A stretch of 64,000 bases of DNA, taken from Rhodovulum euryhalinum (lineage in GTDB: Bacteria; Pseudomonadota; Alphaproteobacteria; Rhodobacterales; Rhodobacteraceae). Below the pieces are notes generated by a model. That model was not told the DNA's origin. It ran no database searches and saw only the letters and a program-made list of their open reading frames with translations. Both the position numbers and the translations under genes were made by a program. Positions 1-8,049 of the stretch are shown here, piece after piece; the stretch's first letter is position 1, and the number at the start of each line of letters is the position of its first letter. The stretch is from positions 372,001 through 436,000 of the forward strand of contig NZ_SLWW01000001.1 of NCBI RefSeq assembly GCF_004342445.1. The letters run 5' to 3'.

Positions 1-1282
1 GGCCCAGCAGTTGCAGCAGCACGAAGGGGATGATCCCGGCATAGATGTGCCGGATCGTGACACCCCGGGGCGCAATGCCCCGCAGGTAGAACAGCGCATA
101 GCCGAAGGGTGGTGTCAGGAAACTGGTCTGCAGGTTCACCGCCACAAGGATCGCGAACCACAACAGCGTGATACCGGAATTCTCGAACCCGAAATCCAGC
201 CCGGCGATGATCGGCGCGAAAAGCGGCAGCACCACATAGCTGATCTCGATCCATTCGAGGAAGAAGCCCAGCACGAAGATCAGCGCCATGATCAGGAACA
301 GTGTCTGGTAGGGCCCCGAGGCCAGCGCCATTACCGCATCCTCGATCATGTAGTCGCCGCCCACCCGCTTGAAGATCGCGCTGAAGACGGTCGCGCCGAT
401 CGCCACGCCCAGGATCATCGCCGTGGTCAGCGCCGTGTCGCGCACACACCCCACGAGGTTGGCCCAGGTCAGCTGCCCCGTCGCGGCGGCCAGCAGCGTG
501 GCCCCCGCGGCGCCGATGCCCGCGGCCTCGGTCGGCGTCGCCACCCCCGCCACGATCGAGCCCAGCACGCCGAGGATCAGCAGCGCAGGCGCCACGAGTT
601 GCTTCAGCAGAGAGGCCGCCATCGCCCAGCCCGCATCGTCGTCCGTCGTGTCACGCGGCGGGGCCAGCGCGGGGTTCCGCCAGGCGACGATCAGGATGTA
701 CAGCGCATAAAGCCCGCCCAGCATCAGCCCAGGGATCGCGGCGCCCATGAACAGACCGCCGATCGACACCTGCAGGATGTCGCCCATCAGCACCAGCATG
801 ATCGAGGGCGGGATCAGGATGCCCAGCGTTCCCGCCGAACAGATCGTTCCAGCTGCCAGCGATTTCGAATAATTCTGCTTCATCATCACCGGCAGCGCCA
901 TCAGCCCCAGCATCACCACCGAGGCCCCCACGATCCCGGTGCTGGCGGCCATCACCACGCCCACGATGGTCACCGACAGCGCCAGCCCGCCGGGGCGGCG
1001 GGCGAACATCCGTTCCAGCGACAGCAGCAGGTTGCGGGCGATGTCGGACTTTTCCAGCATCAGCCCCATGAACACGAACAGCGGCACCGCCATCAGCAGC
1101 CAGTTGGTCAGCGTGCCGGTGAAGATCCGCGAGACGATCGTGTTCAGGAAGACCGGCGGGATGTCGGCGATGAAGGTGAACAGAACCCCGATACCCGCCA
1201 GCACGAAGGCCACCGGATAGCCCGAGAAGACGCCCGCCATCAGCGCGAGCACCATCATCAGGGGCATCAGGTAGTCACCCAT
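1..1282 (-). CDS. dctM: TRAP transporter large permease (DctM family), 3' end cut by window edge
   Basis: This is the large integral-membrane subunit of a TRAP carboxylate transporter, which couples sodium influx to uptake of a ligand delivered by the periplasmic DctP protein. About 427 codons are present, close to the family's full length, so only a few C-terminal residues should be missing. The protein is almost entirely hydrophobic and shows typical DctM segments such as GASVVMLGLMALPVM and an ILIPPSIMLVLMG stretch. The ATG overlaps the end of the dctQ-type gene by 8 bases, so the two are translationally coupled. With dctQ and dctP it forms a P-Q-M operon on the minus strand. The substrate is not readable from this subunit. 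Confidence 0.93.
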   Translation of the reverse strand, partial: MGDYLMPLMMVLALMAGVFSGYPVAFVLAGIGVLFTFIADIPPVFLNTIVSRIFTGTLTNWLLMAVPLFVFMGLMLEKSDIARNLLLSLERMFARRPGGLALSVTIVGVVMAASTGIVGASVVMLGLMALPVMMKQNYSKSLAAGTICSAGTLGILIPPSIMLVLMGDILQVSIGGLFMGAAIPGLMLGGLYALYILIVAWRNPALAPPRDTTDDDAGWAMAASLLKQLVAPALLILGVLGSIVAGVATPTEAAGIGAAGATLLAAATGQLTWANLVGCVRDTALTTAMILGVAIGATVFSAIFKRVGGDYMIEDAVMALASGPYQTLFLIMALIFVLGFFLEWIEISYVVLPLFAPIIAGLDFGFENSGITLLWFAILVAVNLQTSFLTPPFGYALFYLRGIAPRGVTIRHIYAGIIPFVLLQLLG

Positions 1283-1865
1283 TCCAGGTCTCCGGCACCG
1301 AATCCTCGGCGCCCAGCAGGCGGGCCGTCTCCAGCAGGACCCGGCCCAGCGCCGCGAGCGCAAGGAAAACGAAGCCGATCGGCATCAGCGCCTTGACCAG
1401 ATAGCGGTCGGCAAGTCCGCCATAGTCGGACTGTTCGCCCGTCTTCCACGCGAATTCCACGAAACCGAGGCTGAGCCAGCCGATCACCGCGCAGAAGGGC
1501 AAGAGGAACAGCAGGTCGCCCAAGAGGTTCACCCCCGCCTTTCCGCGCCGCCCGAAGGCGGAATACAGCAGGTCCACGCGGACATGGCGATCCTCGGCCA
1601 GCGCAAAGGCAAGGCCCGGCATCACCATCACCGCCATCAGGTGCCATTGAAGTTCCGCCAGCCCCGACATGGTAAGCGACCGGCCGAAAAGGGGCAGGTC
1701 GGCCTGCCATTCGGCCAGCGTACTCAGGCGGAACTGCGCGCCGATCACCGCCAGCAGAACCAGCGCCAGCAACGGCAGCAGCAGCCAGGCCGCCGCCCGG
1801 CCCGGCCACGCGCCGATCTGCATCAGCACGCGGCCGGTGCGCTCCATCCTCGACGGAAGCGACAT
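1275..1865 (-). CDS. dctQ: TRAP transporter small permease (DctQ family)
   Basis: This 196-residue protein is the small four-helix membrane subunit that docks to DctM in TRAP transporters. A long reading frame extends further upstream, but that part lies inside the dctP gene. I chose the ATG that begins MSLPSRMERTG because it follows the dctP stop by 7 bases. The first membrane segment (AAAWLLLPLLALVLLAVIGA) follows at about residue 23, and the GLAFALAEDRHVRVDLL stretch matches the conserved DctQ region. It overlaps dctM by 8 bases. Sequence identity in this family is low, so the call also rests on operon position. Confidence 0.9.
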   Translation of the reverse strand: MSLPSRMERTGRVLMQIGAWPGRAAAWLLLPLLALVLLAVIGAQFRLSTLAEWQADLPLFGRSLTMSGLAELQWHLMAVMVMPGLAFALAEDRHVRVDLLYSAFGRRGKAGVNLLGDLLFLLPFCAVIGWLSLGFVEFAWKTGEQSDYGGLADRYLVKALMPIGFVFLALAALGRVLLETARLLGAEDSVPETWNG

Positions 1866-1872
1866 GCCCGGG

Positions 1873-2904
1873 TCACTCGGACGGGATGGTTTGCAGGCTG
1901 GTCCAGTCCTGCGCCTTGGAGAGGTAGTCCTGGATCGAGGCATAGGCCTCGGCGAAAAGCGGGTCCTTGGCGGCCTCTTCCTCCAGCACCTCCTTCGAGG
2001 CGGCACGCAGCGCGGCCAGCACCTCGTCGGGGAAGCGCTTGGTCTCGACCCCCATGGCGCGGAACTCCTCGATCACGGCGCCCTGGGGTTCGGGGGCCGC
2101 TGCCATCGACCAGGCCACGGTCGCCTTGCAGGCGGTCAGGATCTGGTTCTGAACCTCTTCACCGAAGCCGTTCCAGACATCCATGTTGACAATCAGCGAG
2201 TTCCAGCTTGCGGGCTGGTGCCAGCCGGGGAAGTAATAGTATTTGGCGATTTCGGCAAAGCCCAGCGACTTGTCCACCACCGGCAGCGAGAACTCGGTCG
2301 CGTCGATCCGGCCGCGTTCCAGCGCCACGTACAGTTCGCCCGCGGGCAAGAGCTGGGTCGAAGCGCCGAGCTTGTTCAGCACCTTGCCGCCCATGCCCGA
2401 GATCCGCATCTTGAGCCCTTCGAGATCGGCGACGGTGTTGATTTCCTTGTTGAACCAGCCGCCCGGCTCGGGCGCTGTGACGTGGCAGGGCAACAGCTTG
2501 ACGCCCAGCGGGTCATAGGCCTTCTGGACGATCTCCAGCCCGCCGCCTTCCCACATCCAGCCGACGAAGAGATCGGGCGACGGGCCGAAGGGCATCGCAC
2601 CCGCCAGCGAGGCGACCGGGATCGTGCCGCCCCAGTAGCCGATGAAATCCCAGCCCGCCGGGATCGCGCCGGAACTGACCGAGGTCAGCACCTCGAGCGC
2701 CGGAACAAGGTCGCCCGCGCCGTGCACGCGCAGCGTGACCTCGCCGCCGGTCGCGATCTCGATATTCTTCGCCAGCACCTCGGCCCCTTCGCCGAGGAAC
2801 GGCATGTTCTTGGGGAACGTGCTGGCCACATCCAGGGTTTCCGCCTGAACCTGAACGCCCGCCGCAATGATCGCGGCTGCGCCGAGAAGCGCCTTGCAAG
2901 TCAA
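1873..2904 (-). CDS. dctP: TRAP transporter substrate-binding protein (DctP family), TTG start
   Basis: This periplasmic receptor captures the substrate and delivers it to the DctQM membrane pair. I chose a TTG start at 2904 because it sits just after a strong AGGGAGGA ribosome site and gives a clean signal peptide (residues 1-21, cut after VQVQA). Longer reading through the frame would run into the GntR gene on the other strand. The protein is 343 residues, usual for DctP. The family region around KMRISGMGGKV carries the arginine that normally pairs with the ligand carboxylate, and GGKVLNKLGAS and ELYVALERGRIDATE follow. It resembles the mannitol/chloroaromatic-type branch of DctP. It is transcribed divergently from the GntR/BKACE operon, which probably degrades its ligand. 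Confidence 0.92.
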   Translation of the reverse strand: MTCKALLGAAAIIAAGVQVQAETLDVASTFPKNMPFLGEGAEVLAKNIEIATGGEVTLRVHGAGDLVPALEVLTSVSSGAIPAGWDFIGYWGGTIPVASLAGAMPFGPSPDLFVGWMWEGGGLEIVQKAYDPLGVKLLPCHVTAPEPGGWFNKEINTVADLEGLKMRISGMGGKVLNKLGASTQLLPAGELYVALERGRIDATEFSLPVVDKSLGFAEIAKYYYFPGWHQPASWNSLIVNMDVWNGFGEEVQNQILTACKATVAWSMAAAPEPQGAVIEEFRAMGVETKRFPDEVLAALRAASKEVLEEEAAKDPLFAEAYASIQDYLSKAQDWTSLQTIPSE

Positions 2905-2974
2905 ATCTGATCCTCCCTTTTCCTGACCCCCTCCCGAGGAGCCGTGCCGCAGCCCGGTGGCGGATGGCTTCGGC

Positions 2975-3013
2975 TTGACACCGGAGCGGGTCGCCGCCAA
3001 ACTGCGATCGCAG
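2975..3013 (+). promoter_or_regulatory. Possible promoter and palindromic operator before the GntR gene
   Basis: A perfect TTGACA (2975-2980) is followed 17 bases later by a weak -10-like CAAACT (2998-3003). A perfect 12-bp palindrome CTGCGATCGCAG (3002-3013) overlaps this -10 region. It lies in the only gap between the divergent TRAP operon and the GntR-led operon. Autoregulation by the adjacent GntR protein is an inference; the palindrome is GC-rich and could be chance. Confidence 0.35.
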
Positions 3014-3036
3014 ATCAAAGATAACGCAAGAATACC

Positions 3037-3753
3037 GTGGCGCAACAGGAAATGCTCAACACCCCCGACCGCGCCCCCCAGTTCGGCCAGCCGCTTCGGC
3101 GCGAAAGCCTTCAGCAGCAGGTTTATGAAAGGCTTCGGCACAACCTGACGACCGGGGTGTTCAAGCCGGGCGAGATCCTGTCCAGCCGCAGCCTGGCGCA
3201 GGAACTGGGCGTCAGCGCGATGCCCGTGCGCGAGGCGCTGACCCGGCTGACCGCCGAGGGTGCGCTGGAACTGACCTCCAGCCGCACGCTGAGGGTGCGC
3301 CTGATGACGGCCGACGCGTTCGACGAGGTGACGGCGATCCGGCTGGACCTCGAAGGCATGGCGGCCGAACGCGCCGCGGGTCTGGCTACCCCCGATGCCC
3401 TCGCCACGATCACCCGCCTGCACCACGCGCTGGCCGAGGCGGCCGAGCGCGGCGGGATCGACGACTACCTGCACCGCAACGCGCAGTTCCACGACGCGAT
3501 CTATGCCGCGTCGGGCTGGCCGCTGTTGACCGAGATGATCCGGCGGCTGTGGATGATCGTCGGGCCGTCGATCCGCGCCTGCGTGCCGGACCGGGCGCAC
3601 ATGGCGGTCTCGATGGCGCATCACGACGCGGTGCTCGCCGCGCTGAACCGGGGCGACGGGCCGGGACTGCGCGCCGCGATCCTCGCCGATATCGGCGAGG
3701 CGGCCACGGACATCCGCAAGACGCTGACGGAACGCAAGGGAGAGACCGGATGA
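3037..3753 (+). CDS. GntR-family transcriptional regulator, FCD (FadR) subfamily
   Basis: This 238-residue regulator has an N-terminal winged helix (about residues 24-90, including LAQELGVSAMPVREALTRL, typical of GntR) and a helical C-terminal FCD ligand domain (about 97-220). FCD domains usually bind organic acids through a metal held by Asp and His residues, and several such histidines are visible. The annotated start is GTG at 3037; ATG at 3052, preceded by AGGA, would shorten it by five residues and is a real alternative. It overlaps the next gene by four bases (ATGA), so it heads the BKACE operon. It most likely senses the transported acid or its product and controls both divergent operons. 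Confidence 0.92.
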   Translation: MAQQEMLNTPDRAPQFGQPLRRESLQQQVYERLRHNLTTGVFKPGEILSSRSLAQELGVSAMPVREALTRLTAEGALELTSSRTLRVRLMTADAFDEVTAIRLDLEGMAAERAAGLATPDALATITRLHHALAEAAERGGIDDYLHRNAQFHDAIYAASGWPLLTEMIRRLWMIVGPSIRACVPDRAHMAVSMAHHDAVLAALNRGDGPGLRAAILADIGEAATDIRKTLTERKGETG

Positions 3754-4529
3754 GTATTGTTGACAGCCTGCGGCCCCGACCCGGGCTGCGCGTTCTGGTC
3801 ACCGCGGGCGGCGCGGGGATCGGCGCCGAGATCGCCCGCGGTTTCGTCGAGGCCGGTGCGCGCGTGCATGTCTCGGACGTCGGCGACGCGGCGCTTGCCG
3901 CCGCGGCGGCCGCCGGCATGGGCGCCACCCGCGCCGATGCCGGCAGCGAGGAGGACACGCACCGCCTGTTCACCGAGGCGCGGGCAGAACTGGGCGGTCT
4001 GGACGTGGTCGTGGCCAATGCCGGGATCGCCGGACCGACCAGCGGCGTCGGGGATGTCGCCGCCGAGGACTGGGACGCCACGCTCGACACCAACCTGCGC
4101 GGGGTCTACCTGGCGGCCCGTTTCGCCGCGCCGGACCTGGTGGCCTCGCGCGGCAGCTTCATAGCGATCTCATCGGTCGCGGGGCGGCTGGGCTACGCGT
4201 TCCGCACGCCCTACGCCGCCTCGAAATGGGGCGTGGTGGGGCTGGCGAAAAGCCTGGCCGCCGAGCTTGGGCCGCAGGGTGTGCGCGCCAACGCCATCCT
4301 GCCCGGCATCGTTCGCGGCGCGCGGATCGAGCGCGTGATCGCCGCCCGGGCCGAGCAACTGGGCCTGTCCTACGCCGAAACCGAGACGCGCTATCTGGAA
4401 AAGGTCTCGCTGCGCCGGATGGTCGGGCCAGAGGACATCGCCGCGATGTGCCTGTTTCTCGCCTCGCCCGGCGGGGCGAACATCTCGGGTCAGGCGCTCA
4501 GCGTCTGCGGCAATGTGGAGGCGCTATGA
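3750..4529 (+). CDS. Short-chain dehydrogenase/reductase (SDR)
   Basis: A 259-residue classical SDR oxidises or reduces a hydroxyl/keto group with NAD(P). The Rossmann motif TAGGAGIG lies near residue 18, NAGIAG near 90, and the catalytic Ser-Tyr-Lys set is seen in ISSVAGRLG and YAASKWG. The start ATG overlaps the GntR stop (ATGA) and the end overlaps the next start in the same way, so all are co-translated. Within the operon it may oxidise or epimerise the hydroxyl group of the imported acid. The substrate cannot be inferred from the sequence. Confidence 0.92.
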   Translation: MSIVDSLRPRPGLRVLVTAGGAGIGAEIARGFVEAGARVHVSDVGDAALAAAAAAGMGATRADAGSEEDTHRLFTEARAELGGLDVVVANAGIAGPTSGVGDVAAEDWDATLDTNLRGVYLAARFAAPDLVASRGSFIAISSVAGRLGYAFRTPYAASKWGVVGLAKSLAAELGPQGVRANAILPGIVRGARIERVIAARAEQLGLSYAETETRYLEKVSLRRMVGPEDIAAMCLFLASPGGANISGQALSVCGNVEAL

Positions 4530-5464
4530 AAGCCCCGGTCGCCATCATCGGCAGCGGCCTGATCGGACGGGCCTGGGCGGTGTGCTTTGCCCGAGGCGGC
4601 CGGTCGGTGCGGCTCTACGACGAAACAGCCGGGGTTGCGCGGCAGGCCCTGTCGACGATCCCCCCGTTGCTGGACGACCTTGCCGACGCGGACATGCTGG
4701 GCGACCTGCACCCCGGCGAGGTTCTGGCCCGGATCGAGGTCGCCCCCACGCTCGAGGCTGCCCTCGACGGGGTCTGCCACGTCCAGGAAAACGTCCCCGA
4801 ACAGCTTGAGATCAAGCGCGAGGTCTTTTCCGCGCTGGACCGCCACGCCCCGCCCGACGCGATCCTCGCCAGTTCCACGTCAGCCCTGTTGCCCTCGGCC
4901 TTCACCGAACATCTGCAAGGGCGGCATCGCTGCCTGGTCGCGCATCCGATCAACCCGCCCAGCCTGATCCGCGCGGTCGAGATCGTGCCTGCCCCCTGGA
5001 CCGAAGCCGAGACCGTCGACCGGTGCGCGGCGCTGATGCAGGAAATCGGCCAAGCGCCGATTCCGATGCGGCGCGAGATCGACGGGTTCATCATGAACCG
5101 CATGCAGGGCGCCCTGCTGCAAGAGGCGTTCCGCCTCGTCGACGAGGGTTTTGCCGAACCTGACGATATCGACCTCGGCATCCGCGAGGGCCTGGCACCG
5201 CGCTGGGCGCTGATGGGGCCGTTCGAGACGATCGACCTGAACGCGCCAGGCGGCGTGCGCGACTACGTGACGCGCTATGGCCCGATGTTCCGCCGCATCG
5301 CCGAGGGACAGCGCCACGAGGCCGACTGGAACGGGCCGGTGCTCGACCGGATCGACACGGCGCGGCGTGGCCGGTTGCCTCTGGACGGGCTGGCGGGTCG
5401 GCAGGGCTGGCGCGACCGGCGGCTTGTCGCGCTGCTGCGCCATCTGCGCCGGCTCGACGACTAG
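4526..5464 (+). CDS. 3-hydroxyacyl-CoA dehydrogenase-family protein (lambda-crystallin/CryL type)
   Basis: This 312-residue NAD-dependent dehydrogenase belongs to the branch containing lambda-crystallin (L-gulonate dehydrogenase) and the dehydrogenase half of L-carnitine dehydrogenase. An N-terminal Rossmann fold starts with GSGLIGRAWA (residues 8-17). The SSTSALLPS and HPINPP motifs carry the catalytic Ser and His, and a C-terminal helical domain contains GFIMNRMQGALLQEA. This branch typically oxidises free beta-hydroxy acids rather than CoA esters, which suits a BKACE gene 30 bases downstream that would cleave the resulting beta-keto acid. It lacks the C-terminal thioesterase domain of some carnitine dehydrogenases. 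Confidence 0.9.
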   Translation: MKAPVAIIGSGLIGRAWAVCFARGGRSVRLYDETAGVARQALSTIPPLLDDLADADMLGDLHPGEVLARIEVAPTLEAALDGVCHVQENVPEQLEIKREVFSALDRHAPPDAILASSTSALLPSAFTEHLQGRHRCLVAHPINPPSLIRAVEIVPAPWTEAETVDRCAALMQEIGQAPIPMRREIDGFIMNRMQGALLQEAFRLVDEGFAEPDDIDLGIREGLAPRWALMGPFETIDLNAPGGVRDYVTRYGPMFRRIAEGQRHEADWNGPVLDRIDTARRGRLPLDGLAGRQGWRDRRLVALLRHLRRLDD

Positions 5465-5494
5465 ATCGACTCGTATCCACCGGAAAGGACCGCC

Positions 5495-6430
5495 ATGGCC
5501 CGCACCAGCCGCAAGATCATCGTCAGTTGCGCCGTCACCGGCGCGATCCACACCCCCTCGATGTCGCCGCACCTGCCCGCGACCCCCGACGAGATCGCCG
5601 CCCAGGCGATCGGCGCGGCCGAGGCCGGCGCCACCATCCTGCACCTGCACGCCCGCGACCCGCAGGACGGCCGCCCGACCCAGGACCCGGATGCCTTCCG
5701 CGCCTTCCTGCCGCGCATCAAGCAGGCCACCGGCGCCGTCATCAACCTGACCACCGGCGGCAGCCCGCACATGAGCGTCGAGGAACGCCTGCGCCCCGCG
5801 GCAGAGCTGAAACCCGAGGTCGCCTCGCTGAACATGGGGTCGATGAATTTCGGGCTGTTTCCCATGCTCGACCGGTTCCAGACCTTCGCGCATGACTGGG
5901 AGCGGGCGCATCTGGAGAACAGCCGCGATCTGGTGTTCCGCAACACCTACAAGGATATCGAGCACATCCTGAAGACCTGCGGCGCGAACGGCACCCGGTT
6001 CGAGTTCGAGTGCTACGACACCAGCCACCTCTACAACCTCGCCCATTTCGTCGACCGCGGCCTCGTGCAGGCGCCGTTCCTGGTGCAGACGGTGTTCGGC
6101 ATCCTGGGCGGCATCGGCGCCCACCCCGAGGACGTGGCCCACATGAAGCGCACCGCCGACCGGCTGTTCGGCGACGATTACGTCTGGTCGGTGCTGGGCG
6201 CCGGGCGCAGCCAGATGCAGGTGGCCTCCATCGCCGCGGCCCAGGGCGGCAACGTGCGCGTCGGGCTGGAAGATTCGCTCTGGATCGCGCCGAAGACACT
6301 GGCCGAGGACAACGCGCAGCAGGTTCGGCGCGTGCGCGAGATCCTCGGAGGGCTGAGTCTCGAGGTCGCCACCCCCGACGAGGCGCGGCAGATGCTGGCG
6401 CTGAAGGGCGGGTCGGATGTCGGGTTCTGA
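5495..6430 (+). CDS. Beta-keto acid cleavage enzyme (BKACE, DUF849 family)
   Basis: BKACE enzymes condense a beta-keto acid with acetyl-CoA and release acetoacetate plus a new acyl-CoA. This 311-residue protein has the family's zinc site: His50 and His52 in ILHLHARDP, and Glu259 in VGLED. The GGSPHMSVEERL and NMGSMNFG segments line the active site in the family. BKACE specificity depends on pocket residues and ranges from 3-keto-5-aminohexanoate to dehydrocarnitine. Here the upstream CryL-type dehydrogenase suggests the substrate is made by oxidising a 3-hydroxy acid. The 3' end overlaps the next SDR by 14 bases. Confidence 0.94.
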   Translation: MARTSRKIIVSCAVTGAIHTPSMSPHLPATPDEIAAQAIGAAEAGATILHLHARDPQDGRPTQDPDAFRAFLPRIKQATGAVINLTTGGSPHMSVEERLRPAAELKPEVASLNMGSMNFGLFPMLDRFQTFAHDWERAHLENSRDLVFRNTYKDIEHILKTCGANGTRFEFECYDTSHLYNLAHFVDRGLVQAPFLVQTVFGILGGIGAHPEDVAHMKRTADRLFGDDYVWSVLGAGRSQMQVASIAAAQGGNVRVGLEDSLWIAPKTLAEDNAQQVRRVREILGGLSLEVATPDEARQMLALKGGSDVGF

Positions 6431-7175
6431 GCCCGGCCCCGTCGTCGTCACAGGCGGCAGCCGCGGCATCGGTGCGGCGACGGTGCGGCTGCTGGCCCGG
6501 CTCGGGCACAAGGTGGCGTTCTCCTATGCCTCCGACACCGAGGCCGCCGACCGGCTCTGCGACGAGATCGCATCGGCGGGCGGGCAGGCGGTGGCCGTGC
6601 AGGGCGACGCCGCCGACCCGGCCGCCGTCGCGGCGCTGTTCGAGACCTGCATCGCGCGGTTCGGCAGGCCGTCGGGCCTCTTCGCCAATGCCGGGATCAC
6701 CGGCCCGCACGGCCGGTTGGCCGATCTCGACCCGGACGTGCTGGCGCGCGTCCTGGCGGTTAACGTCACCGGCACGTTCCTCGCCGCGCAGGCGGCGGTG
6801 CGTTGCATGTCCACGGCGCGGGGCGGTGCGGGCGGCGCCATCGTCCTGATGTCGAGCCGCGCGGCGGTCATCGGGGGTGGCGGCGAATGGCTGCATTACG
6901 CCGCGAGCAAGGGCGCCATCGACACCCTGACCGTGGGCCTTGCCCGCGAGGCCGGGCCCGAGGGCATCCGCGTCAACGCCGTCGCGCCGGGCCTGATCGA
7001 CACCGACATCCACGCTGCTGCCGGGCTGGCCGACCGCTTGGCGAAAAAGGCCGCCGAGGTGCCGCTGGGCCGGACCGGCCGCCCCGACGAGGTGGCCGAG
7101 ACGGTGCGCTGGCTGCTGTCGCCGGCCGCCTCCTACGTCACGGGTGCGGTCGTGCCGGTTTCGGGCGGGCGCTGA
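6417..7175 (+). CDS. Short-chain dehydrogenase/reductase (glucose 1-dehydrogenase/FabG-like)
   Basis: This 252-residue SDR is the last gene of the BKACE operon, starting 14 bases before the BKACE stop. Visible motifs are TGGSRGIG near residue 12, NAGITGP near 89, and the catalytic Ser and Tyr-x-x-x-Lys in MSSRAAV and HYAASKGA. It is related to FabG but distinct in sequence from the first SDR of the operon. Two different SDRs in one pathway could perform an oxidation and a reduction that together invert a stereocentre; that is inference. The gene ends 6 bases from a convergent universal stress protein gene. Confidence 0.92.
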   Translation: MSGSEPGPVVVTGGSRGIGAATVRLLARLGHKVAFSYASDTEAADRLCDEIASAGGQAVAVQGDAADPAAVAALFETCIARFGRPSGLFANAGITGPHGRLADLDPDVLARVLAVNVTGTFLAAQAAVRCMSTARGGAGGAIVLMSSRAAVIGGGGEWLHYAASKGAIDTLTVGLAREAGPEGIRVNAVAPGLIDTDIHAAAGLADRLAKKAAEVPLGRTGRPDEVAETVRWLLSPAASYVTGAVVPVSGGR

Positions 7176-7181
7176 CCGGCC

Positions 7182-8036
7182 TCAGCGCATCAGCACGACG
7201 GGGCACTTGCAGGTGCGGATCATGTTGGTGGTGGTCGAGCCGATCACCAGCGTCCGGATGCGCGAATGGCCATAGGCGCCCATCACCAGAAGGTCGATGT
7301 CGTCGGACTGGACCAGGTCGCCCAGCGCCTTTTCCGGCTGGCCCTTGAGCACGCGCGCCTCGGCCTCGTGGCCGCCCGCGTTCAGCGTGGCGCGCGCGTT
7401 GTCGAGCGCGCGGCGCATCTCGGCGGTTTCGGCCCCGGCCGTCGCCACCACGACCCTGAGCCCGGCGAAGAGCGGGTCGCGCGCGACATAGTCGACCGCC
7501 TTCATCGACGAGACGCCGCCATCATAGGCGATCAGCACGCGATGGATCGGGCGGAAGGCGCGGTTCGCGACGAAGACCGGCTTGTGGCTGGCGCGCACGA
7601 TCCGTTCGAAGTTCGAGCCCAGATGCGGGCTGTCCGGCCCGGCCGCCTCGCCGCGCTTGCCGATCAGGATCATGTCGGCCACGCCTTCCTTGGCCTCGAC
7701 GGTCGCCACGATATCGTCATGGCGCAGCCGCGTGATGACATCCGCCACGCCGTCGGCCTCGATCAGGGCACGGGCATCCTCGAGGATCGCGCGGCCCTGT
7801 GCCTGGGCCAGTTTCGCGTGCTGTTCGTCGAGCGCCGAGAGCTTTTCCAGCAGGTTCGACCGCGCCCCCAGCCGGATCGAGCCCGACAGGTCGCGCTGGC
7901 CGGGCGCGCGGCGGGGGTCGAGCACGTGGTAGAGCTTGACCTGCGCGCCGGTGCGTTTCGCGATCCAGGCGGCATGGTGGCAGACGCTTTCGGAATAGGC
8001 CGATCCGTCGACCAGCGCCATCAGGATTGCGGTCAT
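7182..8036 (-). CDS. Tandem-domain universal stress protein (UspA family)
   Basis: This 284-residue protein contains two USP domains (about 1-150 and 160-284). The C-terminal domain keeps the ATP-binding signature G-x2-G-x9-G-S in GAYGHSRIRTLVIGS; the N-terminal domain has a degenerate GKRGEAAG version. Such proteins bind ATP and support survival under stress. It lies 13 bases downstream of the SulP transporter gene on the same strand, so both are probably in one transcript and may share control from the palindrome at 9733-9748. Confidence 0.92.
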   Translation of the reverse strand: MTAILMALVDGSAYSESVCHHAAWIAKRTGAQVKLYHVLDPRRAPGQRDLSGSIRLGARSNLLEKLSALDEQHAKLAQAQGRAILEDARALIEADGVADVITRLRHDDIVATVEAKEGVADMILIGKRGEAAGPDSPHLGSNFERIVRASHKPVFVANRAFRPIHRVLIAYDGGVSSMKAVDYVARDPLFAGLRVVVATAGAETAEMRRALDNARATLNAGGHEAEARVLKGQPEKALGDLVQSDDIDLLVMGAYGHSRIRTLVIGSTTTNMIRTCKCPVVLMR

Positions 8037-8049
8037 CTCTCGTCTCCCC

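Noticed and set aside
1873-3624. A 583-residue version of the DctP protein starting at 3624
   Set aside because: The extra 240 residues overlap the GntR gene antisense; the TTG at 2904 has a strong ribosome site and gives a proper signal peptide.
4526-6430. L-carnitine degradation as the operon's function
   Set aside because: The dehydrogenase lacks the thioesterase part of some carnitine dehydrogenases, and no betaine-type transporter or demethylation genes are present; the match is only at family level, so I leave the substrate open.
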